Below, piece after piece: positions 1-5,831 of a stretch of DNA of 9,134 nt. The notes under the pieces were generated by a model. That model saw only the letters and a program-made list of their open reading frames with translations. It searched no databases and was not told where the DNA came from. The stretch's first letter is position 1; each line of letters begins with the position of its first letter. Position numbers and translations under genes: made by a program. Location of the stretch: assembly GCA_905236975.1 (NCBI GenBank), contig CAJOQU010000119.1, positions 1-9,134 on the forward strand. Direction: 5' to 3'. The DNA is from an uncultured Clostridia bacterium (GTDB lineage Bacteria; Bacillota; Clostridia; Oscillospirales; Acutalibacteraceae).

Positions 1-31
1 CTAAGAATTTCCACTACAAATTAAAAAAAAC

Positions 32-60
32 TTGACTTTAGCGCTTTAAAGGATTATATT
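32..60 (+). promoter_or_regulatory. SigA-type promoter of the ABC importer operon
   Basis: TTGACT at 32-37 and TATATT at 55-60 are separated by 17 bp, which is near consensus for the housekeeping sigma factor. Transcription would begin near 67 and leave a leader of about 60 nt before the lipoprotein gene. That is too short for a T-box or most riboswitches. A weak imperfect stem (GGGT at 69-72 with ACCC at 92-95) is the only leader structure seen. Inferred from sequence only. Confidence 0.7.
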
Positions 61-109
61 ATACGTATGGGTAGGCCGTAATCTGCCGATCACCCCCTAT
101 TTTTCTTGT

Positions 110-117
110 AAGGAGAG
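110..117 (+). promoter_or_regulatory. Ribosome binding site of the binding-protein gene
   Basis: AAGGAGAG lies about 8-10 nt upstream of the ATG at 126 and supports that start. Confidence 0.75.
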
Positions 118-125
118 TAAAAAAA

Positions 126-1097
126 ATGAAAAAAGTTTGTTCAATTATCTTAGCATTGACCCTTGCGCTTTCCCTTTGCGTATGTCTATCCGGCTGTGGA
201 AAATCTTCCGCAAAATATAAAGTCGGCATCTGCCAGTTGGTTCAACACGACGCGTTAGACGCCGCCACCAAAGGCTTTCAAGACGCTTTGAAAGAACTGC
301 TTGGCGATGATGTGGAATTTGATCTGCAAAACGCCGCGGGCGAACCTGCCACCTGCTCAACCATTGTCAACTCCTTTGTTTCAAGCAATGTTGACTTAAT
401 CATGGCCAATGCCACTCCGGCTTTGCAGGCAGCCGCATCGGCAACCGATACCATTCCGATCGTCGCGACCTCGATCACCGATTATGCCTCGGCTCTTTCG
501 ATCGATAACTGGACGGGCACGACCGGCATGAACATTACCGGCACCTGTGATCTGGCTCCTCTTGCCGAACAAGCCGCCATGTTTACCGAACTGCTGCCTG
601 ATGTAAAGACCATCGGTATCCTTTATAACTCGGGTGAATCCAACTCTAAATATCAGGCGGTTGAGGTTGCAAAAGCCTTGCAGTCCCTTGGCTTCACCAC
701 CAAAGAGTACACCAGCGCCGACTCGAACGACATCGCTTCGATCGTCACCGCCGCCTGCGCTGAGGTTGAGGCTATTTATGTCCCGACCGATAACTCCATG
801 GCTTCGAACACCGAGATCATCAACAATATCGCCGAACCGGCCGGTATTCCGATCATTGCCGGCGAGGAAAATATCTGCAAAGGCTGCGGCATTGCCACCC
901 TTTCGATCGACTATTACAGCATCGGTTACGAGGCCGGCAAGCAGGCTTATGAAATTTTGGTAAACGGCGCAAAACCCGGTGAGACTGAAATCGGCTATGC
1001 TTCGGATCTGACCAAGGAATATGTTGCTTCTCGTTGTGAAAAGCTGAACATTACCGTTCCGGCCGGTTATACCGCTATCAACGAGGCCGCAGAGTAA
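126..1097 (+). CDS. ABC importer substrate-binding lipoprotein (TrpX-like family)
   Basis: This 323-residue protein captures a small-molecule ligand outside the membrane and delivers it to the permease encoded next. It has a classical lipoprotein signal: a charged MKK start, a hydrophobic core and the lipobox LSGC with the lipidated cysteine at residue 24. The mature part, from about residue 31 (YKVGICQLVQHDALD), has the two-lobed fold signature of the ABC_sub_bind family (PF04392, COG2984), including TFTE/LLPDVKTIGILYN-type segments around residues 155-170 and a C-terminal SIDYYSIGYEAGKQA segment. Length is normal for the family. The start is supported by the upstream AAGGAGAG. Characterised relatives (TrpX) bind aromatic amino acids, but many members have unknown ligands, and no T-box is present here to point to tryptophan. 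Ligand is therefore left open; family assignment is firm. Confidence 0.9.
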   Translation: MKKVCSIILALTLALSLCVCLSGCGKSSAKYKVGICQLVQHDALDAATKGFQDALKELLGDDVEFDLQNAAGEPATCSTIVNSFVSSNVDLIMANATPALQAAASATDTIPIVATSITDYASALSIDNWTGTTGMNITGTCDLAPLAEQAAMFTELLPDVKTIGILYNSGESNSKYQAVEVAKALQSLGFTTKEYTSADSNDIASIVTAACAEVEAIYVPTDNSMASNTEIINNIAEPAGIPIIAGEENICKGCGIATLSIDYYSIGYEAGKQAYEILVNGAKPGETEIGYASDLTKEYVASRCEKLNITVPAGYTAINEAAE

Positions 1098-1133
1098 AAA
1101 TAATCTTCTTTGATAAAATCTTATCAAGAAAAC

Positions 1134-1176
1134 GGCGATAGGGCGGGAAACCGCCTTATCGCTGATTCGTGTTTTT
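1134..1176 (+). terminator. Intercistronic stem-loop, possible partial terminator or 3'-end stabiliser
   Basis: A 12-bp stem (1135-1146 with 1151-1162, one G-T pair, GAAA loop) lies between the binding-protein and permease genes. The first T-run (TTTTT at 1172-1176) starts 9 nt past the stem, so it is a poor terminator by strict rules. A smaller AT hairpin (TTGATAA at 1110-1116 with TTATCAA at 1121-1127) precedes it. Such structures between binding-protein and permease genes commonly let the binding protein be made in excess by stabilising its mRNA or by partial termination. The structure is seen; the role is inferred. Confidence 0.55.
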
Positions 1177-1217
1177 AAACGGCTTTTTTGACCTTCGCGA
1201 AAGGAATGAAAATTATC

Positions 1218-2168
1218 ATGGGCGCTTTTTTCGCCTCACTATCTAACTTAATCAGTTCTATGCCGGGCGCCGTTGCGCAGGGTATTATTTGGGGCATTAT
1301 GGCCATTGGGGTATATATTACCTATAAAATTCTTGACCTTGCCGACCTTACGGTAGACGGCTCATTCGCCACCGGCGGCATGGTATTGGTGGTTTGTACC
1401 ACCGGCGGTTTGAACATCTATCTTGCGGTTCTGTTGGCGTTTTTGGTCGGTTGTTTGACCGGGCTTGTAACAGGATTGTTACATACCAAATTCGGTATTC
1501 CCGCCATTTTGGCCGGTATTTTAACCCAAATTGCGCTTTACTCGGTCAATCTTCGCATCTCCGGCGGCAAGTCTAATCTGCCGCTTTCCGTTCAGAAATT
1601 CCACTTGCTGCTTTCCCTGCGTAATATTCCAAAAGCGATCTTGGTGGGCGGTTTGTTCGCCGTTGTTATTATTGCCTTGTTGTATTGGTTTTTCGGCACC
1701 GAACTCGGGCACTCGCTCCGTGCAACAGGCTGTAATCAGGCCATGGCGCGTGCCAACGGCATCAATACTTCCACCAACAAGATCATCGGTTTTATCATTT
1801 CCAACGGTATCGTAGCACTGTCGGGCGGTCTTTTGTCACAGTATCAGGGTTTTGCCGACGTAAAAATGGGGCAAGGCGCTATCGTAATCGGGCTTGCCTC
1901 GGTGATCATCGGTGAAGTGCTGTTTGGAAAATTGTTTAAAAACTTTGCCTTAAAGTTGGTTGCCGCAGTGTTTGGCGGTATTATCTATTATATCGTCATC
2001 ACCTTTGTGCTGTGGCTGGGTCTTAACGCCAATGACTTAAAGCTGTTCTCGGCTATTGTGGTCGCCGTTTTCTTAGGGATCCCCTATTGGCGGAAAAAGC
2101 TTTCGGAATCACGCATAAAATCGGTCGATGAGCCTGCAAAAACAGAAGGAGGCGCCGACAATGCTTGA
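1218..2168 (+). CDS. ABC importer permease (TrpY-like, COG4120)
   Basis: This is an integral membrane permease of the BPD_transp_2 type (PF02653), about 316 residues, with roughly eight or nine hydrophobic segments. Family hallmarks are the N-terminal stretch GIIWGIMAIGVYITYKILDL followed by ADLTVDGSFATGG, and the cytoplasmic loop ELGHSLRATGCNQAMARANGI that docks on the ATPase. It forms the channel for the ligand carried by the upstream lipoprotein. The start is uncertain: ATG at 1218 has AAAGGA (1200-1205) 12 nt upstream, ATG at 1206 lies immediately against that AAAGGA, and an in-frame TTG at 1188 has no ribosome site. I chose 1218 because family members begin only a short way before the first helix. 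The C-terminal tail is hydrophilic, and the stop overlaps the ATPase start by 8 nt. Substrate unknown. Confidence 0.87.
   Translation: MGAFFASLSNLISSMPGAVAQGIIWGIMAIGVYITYKILDLADLTVDGSFATGGMVLVVCTTGGLNIYLAVLLAFLVGCLTGLVTGLLHTKFGIPAILAGILTQIALYSVNLRISGGKSNLPLSVQKFHLLLSLRNIPKAILVGGLFAVVIIALLYWFFGTELGHSLRATGCNQAMARANGINTSTNKIIGFIISNGIVALSGGLLSQYQGFADVKMGQGAIVIGLASVIIGEVLFGKLFKNFALKLVAAVFGGIIYYIVITFVLWLGLNANDLKLFSAIVVAVFLGIPYWRKKLSESRIKSVDEPAKTEGGADNA
2146..2152 (+). promoter_or_regulatory. Ribosome binding site that sets the ATPase start at 2161
   Basis: A perfect AAGGAGG lies 8 nt before ATG 2161, inside the last codons of the permease gene. It decides between 2161 and the upstream in-frame ATG at 2128, which lacks such a site. 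Confidence 0.85.
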
Positions 2169-2955
2169 GATCAAAAACGTTTATAAAACCTTTAACCCCG
2201 GCACGATCAATGAAAAGCGTGCCCTAAACGGGCTGAATCTGACCTTGAACGACGGGGATTTTGTCACCGTGATCGGCGGCAACGGCGCGGGCAAATCCAC
2301 CATGCTGAACATGATCGCGGGCGTCTATCCGGTTGACAGCGGCGCCATTACCATTGACGGAGCAGACGTGACCCGCCTGCCCGAGCACAAGCGCGCCGCC
2401 TTTTTAGGGCGTGTGTTTCAGGACCCCATGATGGGCACTGCCGCTGACATGTGGATCGAGGAAAATTTGGCGCTTGCCGCCCGCCGCGGACAACGGCGTA
2501 CCTTAAAATGGGCGCTGAACACCGCCGAGCGCAAGTATTTTCGAGAAATTTTGGCCGAGCTGGACTTAGGGCTGGAAGATCGTCTTTCCACCAAAGTAGG
2601 GCTGTTGTCGGGCGGACAACGCCAGGCGCTTACGCTGTTAATGGCGGTCATGAAAAAGCCAAAGCTGTTGCTTTTAGACGAGCACACCGCGGCGCTTGAC
2701 CCCAAAACCGCCGCCAAGGTCTTGGCCTTGTCAGACAAATTCATTGAAGAAGAACACCTGACAGCCATGATGGTCACCCACAATATGAAAGACGCGATCG
2801 CCCACGGCAACCGTTTAATCATGATGAACAACGGAAAAATCATTTTGGATATTGCGGGTGAAGACAAAAAGAGACTAACGGTAGACGACCTGCTGGAGGC
2901 CTTCACCAAGTCCAGCGGCACCGAATTTGCCAACGATCGCGCCCTGCTTTCATAA
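2161..2955 (+). CDS. ABC importer ATP-binding protein (TrpZ-like, COG1101)
   Basis: This 264-residue nucleotide-binding subunit powers the importer formed with the two upstream genes. All ATPase motifs are intact: Walker A GGNGAGKST at residues 39-47, Q-loop glutamine 87 in VFQDP, signature LSGGQRQ at 149-155, Walker B LLLLDE ending at D173-E174, D-loop ALDP at 178-181, and switch histidine 207 in VTHN. The FQDPMMGTAADMWIEENLALA region after the Q-loop is characteristic of this importer family. The start at 2161 is fixed by AAGGAGG, and the 8-nt overlap with the permease stop implies translational coupling. It is the last gene of the operon, followed by a terminator at 2985-3032. Family call is firm; transported substrate unknown. 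Confidence 0.92.
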   Translation: MLEIKNVYKTFNPGTINEKRALNGLNLTLNDGDFVTVIGGNGAGKSTMLNMIAGVYPVDSGAITIDGADVTRLPEHKRAAFLGRVFQDPMMGTAADMWIEENLALAARRGQRRTLKWALNTAERKYFREILAELDLGLEDRLSTKVGLLSGGQRQALTLLMAVMKKPKLLLLDEHTAALDPKTAAKVLALSDKFIEEEHLTAMMVTHNMKDAIAHGNRLIMMNNGKIILDIAGEDKKRLTVDDLLEAFTKSSGTEFANDRALLS

Positions 2956-2984
2956 CGCGAATACTGCAAAAAATTTTTATTAAA

Positions 2985-3032
2985 GGGGCAGTCGCAAGTG
3001 AGCAAAATCACAGGCGGCAGCCCCGAATTTTT
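2985..3032 (+). terminator. Intrinsic terminator of the ABC importer operon
   Basis: GGGGC at 2985-2989 pairs with GCCCC at 3020-3024. Inside it, CGC/GCG and GTGA/TCAC pair symmetrically around a GCAAAA loop, with small A-rich internal mismatches, giving one long interrupted stem. TTTTT at 3028-3032 follows within 3 nt. It starts 30 nt after the ATPase stop and separates the importer from the oxidoreductase. Confidence 0.75.
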
Positions 3033-3103
3033 CAGAACGGTTAAAAATTGGATAACTTCCGCATTTTTTGACAAGTACTAAAAAATATGAATGTGAGTAT
3101 TGT

Positions 3104-4345
3104 ATGGAAATTAAGGAAACCTTCATAACAAAGGTTACGCATCGCTGCGATGTTTTCGTTTTAGGAGGCGGCGTTGCAGGGATTGCCGCCGCTGCGGCCG
3201 CGGCAAGGCAGGGAAAAAAGGTTTTGCTTGCGGAACGCGGGTTTCTGCTCGGCGGACTTGCCACTGCCGGCTTGATTACAATTTATCTTCCCCTCTGCGA
3301 TGGATATGGGCATCAGGTTTCCTTCGGGCTTGCGGAGGAGTTGCTGCGGCTTTCAATTGAAATCGCCCATGATGAAAAGCGCGGCTATCAGAATTGGATC
3401 GCGGAGCAGGATCCCTCCCGGCGAACGGGGAGAAATCCGCGGTTTGAGGTGAATTTTAATCCGCAGTTATTTGCCATTTCCACAGAGCAATTTTTGCTTG
3501 CTTTAGGCGTTGAAATTCTTTACGGAACAACCGCCGTTGCGTGCGTTGCGGAAAACGGTGCGATTTCCGCCGCGATCATAGAGAACAAAAGCGGCAGACA
3601 GGCAATCGCCGCCGATGCCTTTGTCGATGCTTCGGGAGATGCCGATCTCGCCTTCTTCGCCGGAGCGCCGACAGAGACCTTCCGGCAGGGCAATTTGCTG
3701 GCGGCATGGTATTATTCCGCAGGGAAGGATGGCTATGTTTGCCATCCACTCGGCGTCGCGGATATACCGGATGAAGAAAAGAAGGAAGGAAAAAGCGAAG
3801 TTCAAACGCTGGTCAACCGCCGTTTTTCGGGATTGAACGGCAAGGAAATCTCCGAGCTGACCATTCTTTCCCATCACGCAATTATCGAGGATGTAAAAAA
3901 GAAACGCCTTCGGGATCAGACTTTCGAGCCTGCCACCATTCCCACCATCCCCCAACTGCGGATGACCCGCCGGATCGCCGGGGAATATTCGCTTGCCACA
4001 GAGGAAATGCACGCCCGGTTTGAGGATTCGATCGGGATGGTTTCCGATTGGCGCAAGCGCGGCCCGGTTTATGAGGTTCCGTTCCGAACGCTGTATTCCT
4101 GCAAAATTAAAAATCTGATCTGCGCCGGAAGATGCACGTCGGTAACAGAAGGAATGTGGGACGTAATGCGGGTGATCCCATGCTGTGCGGTCACAGGGCA
4201 GGCCGCCGGCACCGCCGCGGCAATGTTTGATGATTTTTCCCATGCGGATATAAGTGCGCTGCAGAATGCACTGAAAGCGGACGGTGTGATCCTTCATGAA
4301 CATGATTTGCCGGATGCCTCAAAATCGAACGGGAATCCTACTTGA
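3104..4345 (+). CDS. FAD-dependent oxidoreductase (PF12831 family)
   Basis: A 413-residue cytosolic flavoprotein with no signal peptide or membrane segment. The N-terminal Rossmann fold carries VFVLGGGVAG (residues 17-26) for the FAD diphosphate and E44 at the end of the second strand for the ribose. A second FAD contact, VDASGDADLA, is at 174-183. The C-terminal FAD-capping motif runs from NLICAGRC (337-344) through RVIPCCAVTGQAAGTAAA (356-373), the signature of the FAD_oxidored family PF12831. Members are poorly characterised and act on varied substrates, so none is proposed. The ATG at 3104 has no good ribosome site (only GAG at 3095-3097); an in-frame TTG at 3068 would add 12 residues but has none either. 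The gene stands alone, with a terminator before it and two after it. Confidence 0.85.
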   Translation: MEIKETFITKVTHRCDVFVLGGGVAGIAAAAAAARQGKKVLLAERGFLLGGLATAGLITIYLPLCDGYGHQVSFGLAEELLRLSIEIAHDEKRGYQNWIAEQDPSRRTGRNPRFEVNFNPQLFAISTEQFLLALGVEILYGTTAVACVAENGAISAAIIENKSGRQAIAADAFVDASGDADLAFFAGAPTETFRQGNLLAAWYYSAGKDGYVCHPLGVADIPDEEKKEGKSEVQTLVNRRFSGLNGKEISELTILSHHAIIEDVKKKRLRDQTFEPATIPTIPQLRMTRRIAGEYSLATEEMHARFEDSIGMVSDWRKRGPVYEVPFRTLYSCKIKNLICAGRCTSVTEGMWDVMRVIPCCAVTGQAAGTAAAMFDDFSHADISALQNALKADGVILHEHDLPDASKSNGNPT

Positions 4346-4364
4346 TTTCTTTCTGAATTAGCAG

Positions 4365-4402
4365 AACAACCGGGCAACCCTTTTTTGGGCGGCCCGGTTG
4401 TT
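4365..4402 (+). terminator. First of two tandem terminator hairpins after the oxidoreductase
   Basis: AACAACCGGGC at 4365-4375 pairs perfectly with GCCCGGTTGTT at 4392-4402. The loop holds CCC-TTTTTT-GGG (4378-4389), which can pair internally. The downstream tract (AATGTTTT) is only weakly T-rich, so this hairpin alone may be inefficient. Confidence 0.6.
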
Positions 4403-4419
4403 GTTCTAATGTTTTGGAA

Positions 4420-4448
4420 GGCTGTCTTCGTGCGACAGCCCCTTTTTT
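4420..4448 (+). terminator. Second, strong intrinsic terminator after the oxidoreductase
   Basis: GGCTGTC at 4420-4426 pairs with GACAGCC at 4434-4440 around a 7-nt loop, followed at once by CC and six T (4443-4448). The T-run touches the 3' end of the convergent glycosylase gene. No T-run follows on the minus strand, so it appears one-directional. Confidence 0.85.
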
Positions 4449-4938
4449 ATAAGTATTCCTTGATAACAGACCATGCCCCTATCAGTTTTTCCTCGCTCCA
4501 AGCGGCGTTGGCGGGGCTGGTGGAAGGCAGACAAATCGCCGTGCGACCGATTTTCGGCTCGATCAAGTGCCGATAATGTTTTTCGGCTGTTTTTCCGTTT
4601 ACAAAAATCTGCCGGATATCACAATGTTGTAAAATTACATTCAAGTCGTTGGCCTGCACTTCCCGAATGGTCGAATCGGCCGATCCCTCGATCTCACAGC
4701 GGGCGATCACATCCCACAGCGCCAAGCGGTGCCGCAAAGCGAACGCCTTCTTTTCTTCTACGGTCTGCGGCATCTGCTCCCCAAACAAAGCCGGTACCAC
4801 CCGCCAAAACCGATTTTGCTTATGCCCGTAAAAAAATGCTTGTTCACGCGATTTGACCGATGGAAAACTACCTAAGATCAATACCCGAGAATGCCGGTCG
4901 AAAAGCGGCGGAATGGGGTGAATCTGCACCATAGTCAT
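4447..4938 (-). CDS. DNA-deoxyinosine (hypoxanthine) glycosylase, uracil-DNA glycosylase superfamily
   Basis: A 163-residue monofunctional DNA glycosylase expected to excise hypoxanthine formed by adenine deamination and so start base-excision repair. The first active-site region is RVLILGSFPSVKSRE (residues 18-32), followed by FFYGHKQNRFW (35-45) containing the N42-R43-F44-W45 motif typical of the hypoxanthine glycosylase family (UDG family 6, TIGR04274-type). The second, DNA-contacting motif is LPSTSPANA at 137-145. GSADSTI (85-91) and IFVNG (111-115) also match the family. Length is full. Two starts are possible: ATG 4938 is 4 nt from AAAGGAG and ATG 4932 is 10 nt from it, differing by two residues. 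It is a single-gene unit, convergent with the oxidoreductase and divergent from the CPBP-like gene. Confidence 0.92.
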   Translation of the reverse strand: MTMVQIHPIPPLFDRHSRVLILGSFPSVKSREQAFFYGHKQNRFWRVVPALFGEQMPQTVEEKKAFALRHRLALWDVIARCEIEGSADSTIREVQANDLNVILQHCDIRQIFVNGKTAEKHYRHLIEPKIGRTAICLPSTSPANAAWSEEKLIGAWSVIKEYL

Positions 4939-4942
4939 ATAA

Positions 4943-4949
4943 CTCCTTT
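4943..4949 (-). promoter_or_regulatory. Ribosome binding site of the glycosylase gene
   Basis: AAAGGAG on the minus strand. It sits between ideal spacings for the two candidate ATGs (4 nt to 4938, 10 nt to 4932), so it does not settle the start. Confidence 0.65.
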
Positions 4950-4958
4950 AAAAAAAGA

Positions 4959-4987
4959 TTGCGAAGACGGAAAAAATATACTATAAT
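4959..4987 (+). promoter_or_regulatory. Promoter of the CPBP-like gene
   Basis: TTGCGA at 4959-4964 and a perfect TATAAT at 4982-4987 are 17 bp apart. The predicted transcription start is near 4994-4995, directly at the GTG/ATG codons of the gene. This rules out the in-frame TTG at 4959 (which is the -35 box) and makes ATG 4989 unlikely as a start. Confidence 0.7.
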
Positions 4988-5008
4988 CATGTTGGTGATG
5001 ATTTTGAA
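4980..5008 (-). promoter_or_regulatory. Candidate promoter of the glycosylase gene
   Basis: On the minus strand, TTCAAA (5008-5003) and TATAGT (4985-4980) are 17 bp apart, with 4/6 and 5/6 matches to consensus. The predicted start near 4973 gives a leader of about 35 nt containing AAAGGAG. Its -10 box shares bases with the plus-strand TATAAT at 4982-4987. The -35 match is weak, so confidence is modest. Confidence 0.4.
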
Positions 5009-5831
5009 AAACACGCTTTTGAATATTTTTAAAACTCTTTTCTTTTTTGATACAGCCGTTCTTGTTATAAATTTTTTGCCGACCTACAGCAAAGGTTCCG
5101 CCGCGCGATCCGCTTTGGTGAATGAAGTCTTTTCGCTTGCCGTGGTATTGGCTTTGACCCTGATCTTTTTCCTACCGGTGGAACGCCGACAGCTTGCTTT
5201 TTTTAAACCCAGGCACGAAGGGCGGCGGCTGTTTTTCGGGATTGTTTGCGGGGTTTTGCCGTTGGCGCTTTGCACCGGTCTTCTTAAGCTGCTGCACAGT
5301 TTGACCTTCGGTTCAAAGGCTAATGTTTCCCAGTTGCTTTTTTGGGTCTTGGCGCTGCTTGCCAATACCCTTGCCACGGAACTGTTGCTGCGTGGGTATC
5401 TGTTTCGGCTCTACCGCAAATATTACAATGTGATCGTGACCGCCGTATTGCTCACGATACTCTCTCTTTCGTTAGAAAAAGAGTTGTTTGCGGGCGGCAG
5501 GCTGTATGCTTTCAATTTGGCTGTCTTTAACCTGATGCTTTGCCTATTGGTAGAAGCCACCCAGTCGTTGTTGGCGGCGGTGATCGCCCGTTTTGCCTCC
5601 AATTTGCTTGGAGCATTGGTATTGGGAGCGTTTTCGATTGCGGAAAATTACCCCGCCTTTTTCCATATTTCCGTTTCCGGCAAAACATGGCTGACAGGCG
5701 GGGCGCACCCCTTAACGGGCGGATTGGTTTATTTACTTCTCAACGGCGCGATTTGCGCCCGGCTGATTCTGCTCATTCAAAAGCGAAAGATCCACTCCCC
5801 GAGCAGACGCTCTAAAAGACGTTCTATTTGA
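4998..5831 (+). CDS. CPBP-fold (CAAX-protease-like) membrane protein lacking most catalytic residues
   Basis: A polytopic membrane protein of about 277 residues with some seven or eight hydrophobic helices and a basic C-terminal tail (KRKIHSPSRRSKRRS). The segment ATELLLRGYLFRLY at 126-139 aligns with the EExxxR motif of CPBP/Abi intramembrane proteases (PF02517) but has T127 for the first, catalytic glutamate. The expected FxxxH helix reads ILSLSLE (154-160), without the histidine, and the last motif HxxxN reads RFASN (198-202), with arginine for histidine. The C-terminal VSGKTWLTGG also resembles clostridial CPBP proteins. It is therefore probably a non-proteolytic relative. The promoter places transcription start beside ATG 4998, so the mRNA may be leaderless; TTG 5004 with GGTGA upstream is an alternative. 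Its 3' end overlaps the exporter gene by 8 bp. Exact function unknown. Confidence 0.65.
   Translation: MILKNTLLNIFKTLFFFDTAVLVINFLPTYSKGSAARSALVNEVFSLAVVLALTLIFFLPVERRQLAFFKPRHEGRRLFFGIVCGVLPLALCTGLLKLLHSLTFGSKANVSQLLFWVLALLANTLATELLLRGYLFRLYRKYYNVIVTAVLLTILSLSLEKELFAGGRLYAFNLAVFNLMLCLLVEATQSLLAAVIARFASNLLGALVLGAFSIAENYPAFFHISVSGKTWLTGGAHPLTGGLVYLLLNGAICARLILLIQKRKIHSPSRRSKRRSI

Noticed and set aside
69..95. Leader hairpin or riboswitch upstream of the binding-protein gene
   Set aside because: Only two short stems (4 and 3 bp) separated by uneven bulges; too small and weak to call, and no riboswitch motif is recognisable.
396..1127. Long minus-strand open frame of 243 codons opposite the binding-protein gene
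   Set aside because: No ribosome site, composition of an antisense shadow, and the plus frame has a clear lipoprotein signal and family motifs. The same reasoning removes minus-strand frames at 2418-3074 and 3503-4303.
1110..1127. AT-rich hairpin as the terminator of the binding-protein gene
   Set aside because: Seven weak pairs and no T-run after it; it is mentioned only as part of the intercistronic structure.
1188..1217. TTG at 1188 as start of the permease
   Set aside because: No ribosome site before it, and it would add a hydrophilic stub not expected in the family. AAAGGA at 1200-1205 points to a later ATG.
2128..2160. ATG at 2128 as start of the ATPase
   Set aside because: It lies within the permease gene without a ribosome site, whereas ATG 2161 has AAGGAGG at 8 nt and gives the normal family N-terminus.
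3068..3103. TTGACA at 3068 as a promoter, or TTG 3068 as the oxidoreductase start
   Set aside because: No acceptable -10 lies 16-18 bp downstream, and the 12 extra residues resemble no part of the family. I kept ATG 3104 and left the promoter unassigned.
4350..4446. Bidirectional terminator also serving the glycosylase gene
   Set aside because: Read on the minus strand, neither hairpin is followed by a T-run, so only plus-strand termination is supported.
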